Part shown: piece after piece, positions 7,545 through 16,771 of the stretch
Layout: the number at the start of each line of letters is the position of its first letter
How positions within the stretch are numbered: the first letter of the stretch is position 1
Source of the DNA: Tyzzerella sp.
GTDB lineage: Bacteria; Bacillota; Clostridia; Lachnospirales; Lachnospiraceae
Assembly: GCA_017416155.1 (NCBI GenBank)
Contig: JAFQDE010000015.1
Coordinates: forward strand, 1-64,000
Direction: 5' to 3'
Length of the DNA: 64,000 bases
The notes under the pieces: generated by a model
What the model saw: only the letters and a program-made list of their open reading frames with translations
Databases searched by the model: none
What the model was told of the DNA's origin: nothing
Position numbers and translations under genes: made by a program

Positions 7545-8774
7545 ATGGAAAAGTTGAATTTAATTTACGCAAAAACCTATAATTTTGTTTATTTGCGCGC
7601 AAAGACCATTTTGGAAAAAGAAGAAGATATTCAACAGCTGATGAAGGATGTATATCTAAACGCAATGGCTCAAGATATATCGGAGGCAGGGCTCTTTGAA
7701 TGGCTTGGGAAACAAGTTTATACTCTTGGATGTGGGAAATTCCGAAAAAGGAAAGTGCGTGAAGCAGAGCTTATTGAGTTGGATAAGCAGATGTATTGTG
7801 CTCAAGAGTCTGTTGATCGTGAAACAACAAAAGAAGTAATTGCTGAGGCTTTAGAAGAATTGCCGGATATGTATTTGGCAACTCTCTATGCATGTTATTA
7901 TGACCATATGAAACTGAAACAAATCTCTGTACTTATGGGATACAGTGTGGGGGCAATTATTAATCGATTAAATTACGTACATAAATATTTGATAAGAGCG
8001 CTTGAAAACTATAAGGAAGAGAATGGAATTGATGTGCAGTTCTCTGTAGAAATGCTTTGTGAGGCTCTTCGTGATTGGTCAGCTCACAATCAACTCAGTG
8101 AGAAGACAGCTCAAAATATATACGCTTCTATCTGTAGAGAATTGGGTACAACAGCAGAGAGTGGAACAATGGAAGCTGGTATAGCAGGGGCAAACTGCAG
8201 AATCAACAATGCAGAGACGGGCGATGTGAATGCAGTCTGCGAGGAACTTGAAGCACATAGCGTAAAAAAAACGGTGGACAAAAAAATTGTTATGGTATTT
8301 GTAACAATAGGCATTCTCGTGTTGCTTTCTGTGGGAGGTATTTTGCTGCTTGACAATTCAGGCAAAAAAGATGATGATAAGGACAAAAAACCACAGATAG
8401 AACAAAATGCAGGTAGTGATTCCGATGTTGAGGGTGAAGTCGAAATAGAAGATGGCGTGTCAAATGAGACAGATGAGAACGAAGATACAGTTACATCAGA
8501 GGCAGAGTATATATTGCCAAACAGCGATAAAGAAAAGCTTACCAAAGCTGATTTGGAAGGTCTTACGAAAGAGCAGCTTCGTCTGGCAAGGAATGAAATA
8601 TATGCAAGACATGGCATGATTTTTGGTGTAGATGATTTAGATAACTATTTTGCTACAAAATCATGGTATAAGCCGACCATTTCATTTGCGGATTTTTATG
8701 ATAGAGTAGAAATGTCAATTATTGAGGAACAAAATGTAATATTGATTCAACAGGCAGAAAGAGATTATAGATGA
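7545..8774 (+). CDS. Sigma-70-like N-domain, one TM segment and C-terminal YARHG domain
   Basis: 409 aa. Residues 1-70 resemble sigma region 2. Residues 85-150 resemble region 4, with EALEELPDMYLATL followed by a helix-turn-helix-like LKQISVLMGYSVGAIINRL. One strong membrane helix spans about 246-268 (VMVFVTIGILVLLSVGG). An acidic Glu/Asp/Ser linker follows to about 325. Near 343 comes LRLARNEIYARHGMIF, the signature of the YARHG domain, an extracytoplasmic module. The layout is that of a membrane-tethered sigma-like regulator with an outside sensor. Whether it binds RNA polymerase is inference. Start ATG after AAGGAG. It overlaps the MATE gene by four bases. Confidence 0.75.
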   Translation: MEKLNLIYAKTYNFVYLRAKTILEKEEDIQQLMKDVYLNAMAQDISEAGLFEWLGKQVYTLGCGKFRKRKVREAELIELDKQMYCAQESVDRETTKEVIAEALEELPDMYLATLYACYYDHMKLKQISVLMGYSVGAIINRLNYVHKYLIRALENYKEENGIDVQFSVEMLCEALRDWSAHNQLSEKTAQNIYASICRELGTTAESGTMEAGIAGANCRINNAETGDVNAVCEELEAHSVKKTVDKKIVMVFVTIGILVLLSVGGILLLDNSGKKDDDKDKKPQIEQNAGSDSDVEGEVEIEDGVSNETDENEDTVTSEAEYILPNSDKEKLTKADLEGLTKEQLRLARNEIYARHGMIFGVDDLDNYFATKSWYKPTISFADFYDRVEMSIIEEQNVILIQQAERDYR

Positions 8775-10120
8775 CAGACAAAAATGATTTTTCACAGGGC
8801 CCTGTCTGGAAACGCATCGTTGCGCAGGCCGTTCCATTGACAATTGCACAACTAGTCCAGCTCCTCTATAACGTAGTGGACAGAATCTACCTTGGACACA
8901 TGGGAGATGGCAACAGTATGGCGTTAACCGGTGTAGGCTTAACATTTCCGGTTGTGACGCTTATTATGGCATTTACAGCGCTGTTTGGAATGGGTGGAGT
9001 TCCATTGTTTTCCATGGAACGTGGAGCGAAAGATCCAGAGAAAGCAAGTAAAATTCTGGGGAACTCATTTGCATTGTTGCTAATGAGTGCAGTGATTCTG
9101 ACAGCGGGATGTTATGTCTTACGCAGACCGATTTTATTTGCATTTGGTGCGAGTCAAGCATCTTATGTTTATGCAAATGAGTATCTGAAGATATACCTTA
9201 TTGGAACAGTATTCTCTATGATTACAACGGGAATGAATGGTTATATCAATGCACAAGGATTTCCTAGGATTGGAATGCTTTCTACGGTAATCGGTGCAAC
9301 CATTAATATTATTTTGGATCCTATATTTATTTTTGGCTTAGATAAAGGTGTAGCAGGAGCAGCATTAGCGACGATTATAAGTCAGGCAGTCTCAGCGGTT
9401 TGGGTGTTAAATTTCTTGTTTGGTAAAAAGGCTATTATACCATTAAAGCTTGGTAATATTAAAATTCATAAGGGAATTACAAAAGATATCTTCAAACTTG
9501 GAATGGCAAACTTCATTATGCAGGGGACAAACTGCGTGGTACAGATAGCTTGCAATTCTACACTGCAGAACTATGGCGGTGATGTTTATGTCGGAATTAT
9601 GACGGTGGCAAATTCTGTTCGAGAGATATTTTCACTTCCGGTTAGCGGAATAGTGAATGGAGCGCAGCCGGTAATCAGTTTTAATTATGGAGCCAAGAAA
9701 TATGAACGCGTGAAGTCAGGTATCAGATTCAATACCTTTATCGGAACAGCATATACATTTATTGCATGGGTGCTGGTGATTTTATTTCCGAGATTCTGGT
9801 TTGGCATTTTCTCAGACGACTTGCATATGATTGGCATTGGTATTAAGATGCTGCAAATATATTTCTTTGGTTTTGTATTTATGGCCCTTCAGTTTGCAGG
9901 GCAATCAACGTTTCAGGCTTTGGGAGATGCAAGACACTCGATATTCTTTTCATTGCTTCGAAAGGCAATTATCGTTGTGCCACTGACTATGCTTTTGCCA
10001 ATGCTTGGTTTTGGTGTAAAAGGAGTATTTTTGGCGGAACCGATTTCCAATGTACTTGGTGGGACCGCATGTTATCTTACAATGCGTTTGACTGTTTATA
10101 GAAGATTGTCAAAAGAGTAG
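8771..10120 (+). CDS. MATE family efflux transporter
   Basis: Multidrug/toxin exporter driven by a Na+ or H+ gradient, in the inner membrane. The 449 aa contain twelve predicted hydrophobic segments arranged in two similar halves. The N-terminal signature PLTIAQLVQLLYNVVDRIYL lies near residue 17 and the second-half counterpart GMANFIMQGTNCVVQI near 246. Length is typical (440-460). The ATG overlaps the stop of the sigma-like gene (ATGA), implying coupled translation and a shared transcript. Substrate unknown. Confidence 0.93.
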   Translation: MTDKNDFSQGPVWKRIVAQAVPLTIAQLVQLLYNVVDRIYLGHMGDGNSMALTGVGLTFPVVTLIMAFTALFGMGGVPLFSMERGAKDPEKASKILGNSFALLLMSAVILTAGCYVLRRPILFAFGASQASYVYANEYLKIYLIGTVFSMITTGMNGYINAQGFPRIGMLSTVIGATINIILDPIFIFGLDKGVAGAALATIISQAVSAVWVLNFLFGKKAIIPLKLGNIKIHKGITKDIFKLGMANFIMQGTNCVVQIACNSTLQNYGGDVYVGIMTVANSVREIFSLPVSGIVNGAQPVISFNYGAKKYERVKSGIRFNTFIGTAYTFIAWVLVILFPRFWFGIFSDDLHMIGIGIKMLQIYFFGFVFMALQFAGQSTFQALGDARHSIFFSLLRKAIIVVPLTMLLPMLGFGVKGVFLAEPISNVLGGTACYLTMRLTVYRRLSKE

Positions 10121-10164
10121 GAAAAAACTTCATAAGATCCCAGATTTTCCCGAATGGTTATGCA

Positions 10165-10193
10165 TTGTGTGGGCAAACATAATATGCTAGAAT
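10165..10193 (+). promoter_or_regulatory. Promoter for the lipoprotein / MBOAT / DHHW operon
   Basis: TTGTGT at 10165-10170 and TAGAAT at 10188-10193 with a 17-base spacer, ahead of the AAGGAG ribosome binding site at 10213. Confidence 0.6.
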
Positions 10194-10227
10194 AGCCAAG
10201 GAAAATAAAAAGAAGGAGCATAATGAA

Positions 10228-10731
10228 GTGAAGAGAATTATTGCATTATTATTAGCAGCGATTATGGTACTTAGCATAATGGCTTGCGGCACTACAAAAG
10301 AGGATGATAAAGAGAATGTGAAGGCACCGCAAACAGTTGGTGCAGTTTTATTAGATGAATTCAAGAAAAACCCGCAAGGAACCGCACAGGAGATTGCGGA
10401 ACGTATTATTGGAAATGAAATCGTTCCATTTATGGGTGGTGCGAATCCAATTGAACCGGGACTTTTGTCAGGGTTTGACAATGCTGAGATTACCGGATTC
10501 AAGGAAGGTTGCATGTTTGGACCGATGATGGGAACTATTCCATTTTTAGGTTATATCTTTGTGTTAGAAGATGGCGCGGATGTGGATGCATTTGAGAAAA
10601 TACTGGAAGACAATGCGAATCTTCGTTGGAACATCTGTACAGAAGCAGAAGAGCTTACTGTAGAGAGCGAAGGAAACACAGTATTTTTCTTGATGAGTCC
10701 TAAGGAATTTGAAGAACAACAGGGAGAATAA
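10228..10731 (+). CDS. Small lipoprotein of unknown function
   Basis: 167 aa with a lipoprotein signal: basic start, hydrophobic core (IIALLLAAIMVLS) and lipobox IMAC with the modified Cys at residue 20, then a charged linker. The mature part is mixed alpha/beta and unrecognised. It vaguely resembles DUF4358-type lipoproteins that accompany MBOAT genes, but I cannot confirm this. Translation starts at GTG 10228, nine bases after AAGGAG. The nearby ATG at 10223 hits a stop after two codons. The MBOAT gene starts two bases after its stop, so it is probably an outer-face partner of the acetylation machinery (inference from context). Confidence 0.72.
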   Translation: MKRIIALLLAAIMVLSIMACGTTKEDDKENVKAPQTVGAVLLDEFKKNPQGTAQEIAERIIGNEIVPFMGGANPIEPGLLSGFDNAEITGFKEGCMFGPMMGTIPFLGYIFVLEDGADVDAFEKILEDNANLRWNICTEAEELTVESEGNTVFFLMSPKEFEEQQGE

Positions 10732-10733
10732 AA

Positions 10734-12107
10734 TTGTTATTTTCTAGTATATCATTTTTGTATTATTTTTTGCCTTGCGTACTAGTCTTGTACTTTCTAG
10801 TACCAAGGCATTTTAAAAATATCATATTATTGATTTCGAGTCTTTTCTTCTACGCGTGGGGAGAACCCAGACTCGTTCTTTTGATGTCTGTAACTATCGT
10901 AATCGGTTATGTGTTGGGAATTCTTATGGAGAAGGATGCAAAACATAAAAGAGTGTATCTAATCACTGCGTTGATTAGTTTCCTGGGTGCGTTGGGTTAC
11001 TTTAAGTACACAGATTTCTTTATCGACAATATCAATACAGTCGCAGGACTTTCCATTCCGCTACTTAAGATTGCACTTCCAATAGGAATCAGTTTCTATA
11101 CGTTCCAGATTCTCAGTTATACTATCGATGTATATCGTGGACAAGTCAAGGCACAGAAAAATGTGATTCATTTGGCAACGTATATTACGATGTTCCCACA
11201 GTTGATTGCGGGACCAATTGTGCGTTATAAGGATGTGGCAATACAACTGGAAAGTCGGGAACACAGTATTGATAACGTAGCACTGGGTATTCGTAGATTC
11301 GTATTTGGCCTTTCGAAAAAGATTCTGATTGCAAATGTTCTGGGAGAAATCTGCGAGACATTCCGAGTATCCAACGATAAGAGTGTACTGTTTTACTGGA
11401 TGTATGCGATTGCATTTTCGCTTCATATCTACTTTGACTTTTCAGGATATAGCGATATGGCAATAGGACTTGGGAAAGCCTTTGGATTTGATTTTATGGA
11501 GAATTTCAATTATCCGTATATTTCAAAAAGTATCACAGAATTCTGGAGAAGATGGCATATCTCACTTGGGAACTGGTTCCGGGATTATGTGTACATTCCG
11601 CTCGGTGGTTCGAGAGTGGACACTGCAAGACATTTGTTTAATATCTTGGTGGTGTGGATGTTGACCGGATTTTGGCATGGAGCCGCATGGAACTTTATCA
11701 TTTGGGGATTGTATTTTGCAATTTTGCTTGTGATAGAGAAGACTTTTTTGTTGAAACATCTGGAGCAATCCAAAGTGCTTTCACATGTCTACGTTTTGCT
11801 TGCAGTGGTGATTAGTTTTGTGATATTTAATGCAACCTCTTTGCCACAAGTTCTAACTGACATTGGCGGACTGTTTGGACGTGGCAATCTGCCGTTCGTT
11901 TCAGAAGAGGCGCTATATTATCTGAGAAGCTATGCGGTGATATTTGTGCTTGCGATGTTTGGTGCAACGCCGATTCCAAAGAGACTTGCATCCAAATGGA
12001 AGATATCTCAATATGCAGAGCCGGTTGTTTTATTATTGTTACTCGTAGTTATTACAGCATATTTGGTGGATGGTTCTTTTAATCCATTCCTGTATTTTCG
12101 GTTTTAA
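10734..12107 (+). CDS. MBOAT family O-acyltransferase (AlgI/DltB/PatA type)
   Basis: Membrane acyltransferase that passes acyl (usually acetyl) groups across the membrane onto an extracellular polysaccharide. The 457 aa have about ten membrane segments, the family start MLFSSISFLYYFLP, the WRRWHISLGNWFRDYVYIPL block near residue 270 and the catalytic-histidine motif TGFWHGAAWNF near 308. The start is a TTG at 10734 with AGGGAG eight bases upstream. A later start would remove the conserved N-terminus. It is followed after 14 bases by a DHHW/AlgJ-like gene, the usual partner. The acceptor polymer cannot be told from the sequence. Confidence 0.93.
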   Translation: MLFSSISFLYYFLPCVLVLYFLVPRHFKNIILLISSLFFYAWGEPRLVLLMSVTIVIGYVLGILMEKDAKHKRVYLITALISFLGALGYFKYTDFFIDNINTVAGLSIPLLKIALPIGISFYTFQILSYTIDVYRGQVKAQKNVIHLATYITMFPQLIAGPIVRYKDVAIQLESREHSIDNVALGIRRFVFGLSKKILIANVLGEICETFRVSNDKSVLFYWMYAIAFSLHIYFDFSGYSDMAIGLGKAFGFDFMENFNYPYISKSITEFWRRWHISLGNWFRDYVYIPLGGSRVDTARHLFNILVVWMLTGFWHGAAWNFIIWGLYFAILLVIEKTFLLKHLEQSKVLSHVYVLLAVVISFVIFNATSLPQVLTDIGGLFGRGNLPFVSEEALYYLRSYAVIFVLAMFGATPIPKRLASKWKISQYAEPVVLLLLLVVITAYLVDGSFNPFLYFRF

Positions 12108-12121
12108 GGAGGGATGGTAGC

Positions 12122-13195
12122 ATGAAAAGAAAGAATTATTTAACTGTATGTTTGATAGCAGGCTTCCTTCTGAGTATTTCTGTATGGAATGCCTTTGGAA
12201 GAAAGGCAGATTACTCGGAATCGGAGCGAAGAGTTCTTGCAAAATTTCCGGAGGTGACGACTGAACGCGTACTCAGTGGAAAGTTCTCAGCAGAGTTTGA
12301 GGAGTATGCGGTAGATGCTTTTCCAATGAGAGATATGTGGAGGCGTGTGAAAGTATATGTAAAAACAGGTATATTTGCACAGAAGGACAACAATGGAATT
12401 TATCAGGCAGATGGACATTTGTCTAAGTTAGAGTATCCGATGAATGAGAAGATGCTTGAACATGCAATTCGGGTATTTGCCAATATTAAGCAAAAATATC
12501 TGAAGGATAACGAGGTGTACTTTGTTATGATTCCAGACAAGAACCGGTATTTAGCAGAAGAAAACGGATATCTTTCGATGGATTACGATGCATTTACGGA
12601 ATATATGAAGCAAGGTATGGATTTTGCGAATTATATTGAGATTGCAGATTTACTTTCATTAGATGATTATTACAAGACGGATACACACTGGAAGCAGGAG
12701 AGTTTGGTGGATGTCGCAGAGCGGATTGCAAGTGAAATGGGGGCGGAGTTTACACAAGAATATGACGTGACGAAGCTGAACTTGCCTTTTAATGGTGTAT
12801 ATGTTGGACAGTCTGCGCTGGTTTGTAAGCCGGATACCATCTCATATCTTACGAATGATGTTCTGGAGCGAGTGGAAGTGGAAGGTGCCAAGGCTGTTTA
12901 TGATATGGATAAGGCGAAAGGTAAGGATGCATATGAAATGTTCCTGTCAGGGAATCAGCCGATTATTACTATGAGAGATCCTAAGAATGCGGCAGGGAGG
13001 AGATTGATACTCTTCCGTGATTCATTTGCCTCCAGTATTGCACCACTTTTGATGTCAGGGTATTCGGAGATTGTGCTCATTGATTTGCGATATATTTCAA
13101 GTGATAAGCTGGGGCAGTATGTGGATTTCGAAAATGCGGATATATTGTTCATGTACAGCACGTTAATGCTTAACAATTCTTTGGGAATGAATTAA
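12122..13195 (+). CDS. DHHW / AlgX-AlgJ-like extracytoplasmic SGNH-type protein
   Basis: 357 aa with one N-terminal signal anchor (residues 7-22) and an extracytoplasmic SGNH-like domain. TDTHWKQES near residue 186 is the (D)xHW catalytic Asp-His motif of the family. FRDSFASSIAPLL near 297 carries the presumed nucleophilic serine. Such proteins transfer the acyl group delivered by the neighbouring MBOAT protein onto a polysaccharide. ATG 12122 follows AAGGAGGGATGG. It is the last gene of the three-gene unit. Confidence 0.88.
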   Translation: MKRKNYLTVCLIAGFLLSISVWNAFGRKADYSESERRVLAKFPEVTTERVLSGKFSAEFEEYAVDAFPMRDMWRRVKVYVKTGIFAQKDNNGIYQADGHLSKLEYPMNEKMLEHAIRVFANIKQKYLKDNEVYFVMIPDKNRYLAEENGYLSMDYDAFTEYMKQGMDFANYIEIADLLSLDDYYKTDTHWKQESLVDVAERIASEMGAEFTQEYDVTKLNLPFNGVYVGQSALVCKPDTISYLTNDVLERVEVEGAKAVYDMDKAKGKDAYEMFLSGNQPIITMRDPKNAAGRRLILFRDSFASSIAPLLMSGYSEIVLIDLRYISSDKLGQYVDFENADILFMYSTLMLNNSLGMN

Positions 13196-13241
13196 AAGGG
13201 TTTTTCATACATTTATACGAGACCATATTTGGAGCAATCGT

Positions 13242-14000
13242 ATGAAGAACAAAATCAAACGAAAAATAAAAGCACTGGGATTATGCGCTATCGTAATTCT
13301 GGTGGCATGTTTGGGAGTTTCTAAGACTGTTTCAGTTACCAATACCGTAAACGGCAAGGAGCTCCCGATTTATTCTGTGGAGACGGATGAGAAGAAGGTA
13401 GCATTAAGTTTTGACGCGGCTTGGGGGAATGAAGATACCCAGCATATTCTTGATATTTTAAAAGAATACGATGTCCGTGTTACTTTCTTTATGACAGGTG
13501 AGTGGGTGGCAAAATTCCCGGACGATGTAAAACGAATTTGTGAAGCGGGGCATGACCTCGGTAACCATAGCGAGAATCATAAGAACATGAGTCAGCTTAC
13601 GGACAGCGATTGTCAATCAGAACTAATAAAGGTACATGACAAGGTGAAGGAACTGACAGGCGTGGAGATGGATTTGTTCCGACCACCGTATGGAGATTAC
13701 GATAATGAGGTCATCAAAAATGCAAAAACGTGCGGATATCACACTATACAATGGGATGTAGACAGTTTAGACTGGAAAGATTATGGAGTCGACAGCATTA
13801 TCAAAACAGTCACAGAACATAAAAATCTGCAGAACGGATCCATCGTTCTGATGCATAATGGGGCGAAATATACGGCAGAGGCTCTGCCGAAGATTATAGA
13901 AGGTTTGCGCGCGAAAGGATACGAGTTGGTGCCAATTTCAGAACTCATTTATCGAGACAATTATCATTTGGATGTAACTGGAAGACAAATACAGGATTAG
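13242..14000 (+). CDS. Polysaccharide deacetylase (PdaB-like)
   Basis: 252 aa NodB-fold metal-dependent deacetylase of carbohydrate esterase family 4. An N-terminal signal anchor (about 11-28) is followed by IYSVETDEKKVALSFDAAWG, where the Asp pair near 55-57 gives the catalytic base and metal ligand. HDLGNHSENH near 104 supplies the metal His pair, and FRPPYGDYD near 145 and LMHNG near 202 complete the site. The linker and motif wording match the sporulation protein PdaB. Acting on peptidoglycan or spore cortex is inference. It is monocistronic with its own terminator. Confidence 0.88.
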   Translation: MKNKIKRKIKALGLCAIVILVACLGVSKTVSVTNTVNGKELPIYSVETDEKKVALSFDAAWGNEDTQHILDILKEYDVRVTFFMTGEWVAKFPDDVKRICEAGHDLGNHSENHKNMSQLTDSDCQSELIKVHDKVKELTGVEMDLFRPPYGDYDNEVIKNAKTCGYHTIQWDVDSLDWKDYGVDSIIKTVTEHKNLQNGSIVLMHNGAKYTAEALPKIIEGLRAKGYELVPISELIYRDNYHLDVTGRQIQD

Positions 14001-14018
14001 AGATGATGGAATAGAGAG

Positions 14019-14043
14019 AGGGTGACTGCTAGGTCACCCTTTT
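14019..14043. terminator. Bidirectional terminator between convergent genes
   Basis: AGGGTGAC at 14019-14026 pairs with GTCACCCT at 14033-14040, with T run on the plus side. It sits between the deacetylase stop and the stop of the minus-strand CDF gene and can serve both. Confidence 0.8.
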
Positions 14044-14926
14044 ATTCACGTGAGCCAGGAGTTAGATATACCATGATATGTTTCACTTTTGGAAATGCTT
14101 CTTCTATCATGTTGTGCACATCCTTGGCAATGAGATGCGCCTCCTCCAGCGTATAGATGGAATCTACTTGAAGCGCAACATCTACATAGATTTTGTTCCC
14201 GAAAATACGTGTTTTTAAAAATTCTATACCAATTACATTTTCATTCTTCATGACACATTCACGAATGTGTTTTTCGGTTTCTTCATCGCAGGAATGATCA
14301 ATCATTTTGTCTATCGCATCTTTGAATATATCTAAAGAAGCTTTTACAATAAACCAAAAGATAAATAAACTTGCAATGGGATCCATGATAGGGAATCCAA
14401 GTCTTGCTCCACCGATACCAATTAAGGCACCGATTGAAGAAAATGCATCCGAGCGATGATGCCACGCATCCGCCATCAATGCATCGGAATCAATGCTTTT
14501 TGCGTAATATCGCGTGTACCAGAACATGGCTTCTTTACATACAATTGAGATAATAGCTGCTACAAGAGCTAAACTTCCAGGTGTAGTTAATTCGCCTTGA
14601 CTTTCTTGAAAGATATTTTCTAGGGCATCTACTCCGATTTTGAGTCCGGTAATAAAAAGAATGATGGCAAGAATGATCGCAGTTACACATTCCAAGCGCT
14701 CGTGTCCATACGGATGTTCTTTATCCGGTTCTTTGGATGCCAGTTTGATTCCGATGATTACAACAATGGTACTAAAAACATCGGATGCGGAATGAATAGC
14801 ATCGCTAATTATAGCATGAGAGTGCGCAATGATTCCGGCTAGAAATTTAAATACCGATAGGATAACGTTTCCGATGATGGTGACGATTGAAACTGTGTTT
14901 GCAATTTTCTGAAAATCTTTTTCCAT
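14042..14926 (-). CDS. Cation diffusion facilitator (CDF) family metal transporter
   Basis: Exports divalent metals (Zn, Fe, Mn or Co) by proton antiport. About 294 aa: six membrane segments, then a cytoplasmic ferredoxin-like domain of about 85 residues. Metal-site motifs are visible in TM2 (SDAIHSASDVFST) and TM5 (ADAWHHRSDAFSS). I place the start at ATG 14926 because GGGAG lies eight bases before it; the frame extends 24 codons further upstream without a ribosome binding site. A consensus-like promoter lies upstream on the minus strand. The HHxxxD variant in TM5 suggests Fe/Mn or Zn; this is not decisive. Confidence 0.92.
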   Translation of the reverse strand: MEKDFQKIANTVSIVTIIGNVILSVFKFLAGIIAHSHAIISDAIHSASDVFSTIVVIIGIKLASKEPDKEHPYGHERLECVTAIILAIILFITGLKIGVDALENIFQESQGELTTPGSLALVAAIISIVCKEAMFWYTRYYAKSIDSDALMADAWHHRSDAFSSIGALIGIGGARLGFPIMDPIASLFIFWFIVKASLDIFKDAIDKMIDHSCDEETEKHIRECVMKNENVIGIEFLKTRIFGNKIYVDVALQVDSIYTLEEAHLIAKDVHNMIEEAFPKVKHIMVYLTPGSRE

Positions 14927-14969
14927 AATGGCATCTCCCATAATTGATATGCAGTGTAAAAACCACTGT

Positions 14970-14998
14970 GTAATATCATACGACAAAGAGGTTGTCAA
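14970..14998 (-). promoter_or_regulatory. Promoter of the CDF transporter gene
   Basis: On the minus strand TTGACA (14998-14993), a 17-base spacer and TATTAC (14975-14970). Divergent from the promoter at 15015. Confidence 0.75.
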
Positions 14999-15014
14999 GG
15001 TTCCAAAATGGCAG

Positions 15015-15043
15015 TTGAATAACAGAAGATTTGATAGTAGAAT
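15015..15043 (+). promoter_or_regulatory. Promoter of the MnmM-like methyltransferase gene
   Basis: TTGAAT at 15015-15020, 17-base spacer, TAGAAT at 15038-15043, 39 bases before the chosen ATG. Confidence 0.7.
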
Positions 15044-15082
15044 AAATGAGACGAAAATTTAATTTTGAAGGATAAAATAGAT

Positions 15083-15649
15083 ATGATGAAACAATCGCAG
15101 ATAACATATTGGTGCCATGAAGTTATTCGTTCACAAGCAAAGAAGGGTGGAGTTTATATTGACGCAACCATGGGAAATGGAAACGATACGCTGATGCTTT
15201 GTGAACTTGCCGGAGAAGTGGGAGAGGTATTTGCATTCGACATTCAAGAACAGGCAGTAGAGGCCACGAGAATCCTGTTAGAGAAACATGAAGTGACAAC
15301 AAAATATCATCTTATTCTGGACGGCCACGAAAATATGGACAACTATGTACAATGGGGTAGTGTTGATGCAATATGCTTTAATTTTGGATATCTTCCAGGT
15401 GGGGATCATGAGATTGCAACGAAGCCATCGACCAGTATTGTTGCTATTCAAAAAGGTTTGGAACTATTAAAGGCCGGTGGTATGATGAGTCTCTGTGTTT
15501 ATAGTGGCGGAGATACAGGATTTGAAGAAAAAGACTGTATTTTAAATTACTTGAAAGAACTCCCATCCAAACAGTATACAGTGATTGTCAATCAATATTT
15601 TAATCGAGGGAACAATCCACCGATGCCAATATTTATTTTCAAAAAGTAG
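15083..15649 (+). CDS. YtqB/MnmM-family class I SAM methyltransferase
   Basis: 188 aa Rossmann methyltransferase. DATMGNGNDTLMLC near residue 22 is the SAM glycine loop, FAFDIQEQAVEATR near 46 the acidic loop, and FNFGYLPGGDH near 95 the family-specific catalytic segment. YtqB homologues (now MnmM) methylate nm5s2U at the wobble position of tRNA in Gram-positives; assigning that activity here is by family. I chose ATG 15083 (AAGGAT upstream). A TTG at 15065 in frame is less likely. No partner gene adjoins. Confidence 0.85.
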   Translation: MMKQSQITYWCHEVIRSQAKKGGVYIDATMGNGNDTLMLCELAGEVGEVFAFDIQEQAVEATRILLEKHEVTTKYHLILDGHENMDNYVQWGSVDAICFNFGYLPGGDHEIATKPSTSIVAIQKGLELLKAGGMMSLCVYSGGDTGFEEKDCILNYLKELPSKQYTVIVNQYFNRGNNPPMPIFIFKK

Positions 15650-15662
15650 TACTTGGTGAGCG

Positions 15663-15691
15663 TTGACAGCGTTGGAGGATTGGGATAAAAT
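15663..15691 (+). promoter_or_regulatory. Promoter of the glycosyltransferase gene
   Basis: TTGACA at 15663-15668, 17-base spacer, TAAAAT at 15686-15691. Confidence 0.72.
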
Positions 15692-15721
15692 TAGTTGAAA
15701 TCAAAAAAAGGGGTTGAAGGT

Positions 15722-16738
15722 ATGAAATATATTTCCTTTGCAATTCCATGTTATAATTCGGAAGAATACATGGAGAAGGCAGTAGAGTCAATCTTAAAAG
15801 GAGGAGAGGATGTTGAGATTATCATTGTAAATGATGGCTCAAAGGACAGAACCTCTGAGATTGCGAAGCGTTACGAAAGAGAATATCCAACGATTGTAAA
15901 GGCTGTAGATAAAGAAAATGGTGGTCATGGAGATGCTGTAAATACCGGGCTTCAACATGCAACAGGGCTGTATTTTAAAGTTGTCGACAGTGATGACTGG
16001 GTGGACGAGAAGTCTCTCGAAAGAATTTTGGAAACGTTGCATGAACTAGTCGAGAAAAAAAAGATGGTGGACATGCTGGTTTCCAACTATGTGTATGAAA
16101 AGGTCGGCGCAAAGCATAAAAAGGTAATTCATTATCAAAATGTGATGCCAGAGAATCGTATCCTGACATGGAAGGATATGGGACGTTTCCGTCTTGGCCA
16201 ATATATTTTGATGCATTCGGTTATGTATCGCACAGAACTTTTAAGAATGTGTGGATTACAGTTGCCGAAGCACACATTTTATGTGGATAACATTTATGTA
16301 TATTACCCACTTCCGCATGTGAAGACATTTTATTATCTGAATGTGAATTTCTATCGTTATTTTATTGGTAGAGACGGGCAGTCGGTAAATGAGAAAAATA
16401 TGATAAAACGTATCGATCAACAGTTGTTTGTCAATAAAACCATGATTGACATGTATCAGATGAGTAAAATCCCGAACAAGAGATTGCGTGCATATATGAC
16501 GAATTATTTGGCAATTATGATGACAGTTTCTTCGATTATTGCAATACGTTCTAAGAATCCGGAAAATCTGGAGAAGAAGAAAGAACTGTGGGTATACCTA
16601 AAGGAGAAGGATGCAAAACTTTATTTAAAGATTCGCTATGGTATCTTAGGACAGACGATGAATTTGCCTGGAAAACCGGGAAGAAAGGTATCTTCTTTGG
16701 CTTATACAGTCGCTAATCGTATTTTTGGTTTCAATTAG
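15722..16738 (+). CDS. Glycosyltransferase family 2
   Basis: Transfers a sugar from a nucleotide-sugar, probably at the inner face of the membrane. About 338 aa. The GT-A fold starts with YISFAIPCYNSEEYM, then EIIIVNDGSKDRTSEIA near residue 38, and the metal-binding DSDDW near 89. The C-terminal 100 residues are basic and lack a clear membrane helix. The start is ATG 15722, preceded by a GAAGG-type site; an in-frame TTG at 15695 is possible. It has its own promoter and stands alone, so acceptor and sugar cannot be assigned. Confidence 0.88.
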   Translation: MKYISFAIPCYNSEEYMEKAVESILKGGEDVEIIIVNDGSKDRTSEIAKRYEREYPTIVKAVDKENGGHGDAVNTGLQHATGLYFKVVDSDDWVDEKSLERILETLHELVEKKKMVDMLVSNYVYEKVGAKHKKVIHYQNVMPENRILTWKDMGRFRLGQYILMHSVMYRTELLRMCGLQLPKHTFYVDNIYVYYPLPHVKTFYYLNVNFYRYFIGRDGQSVNEKNMIKRIDQQLFVNKTMIDMYQMSKIPNKRLRAYMTNYLAIMMTVSSIIAIRSKNPENLEKKKELWVYLKEKDAKLYLKIRYGILGQTMNLPGKPGRKVSSLAYTVANRIFGFN

Positions 16739-16771
16739 GGCAATACTATTCACTGGAAAGGTGGGATAGTT

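Noticed and set aside
6932..7546. 204-codon minus-strand frame
   Set aside because: Fully inside the acyltransferase gene, with no ribosome binding site and no recognisable protein features.
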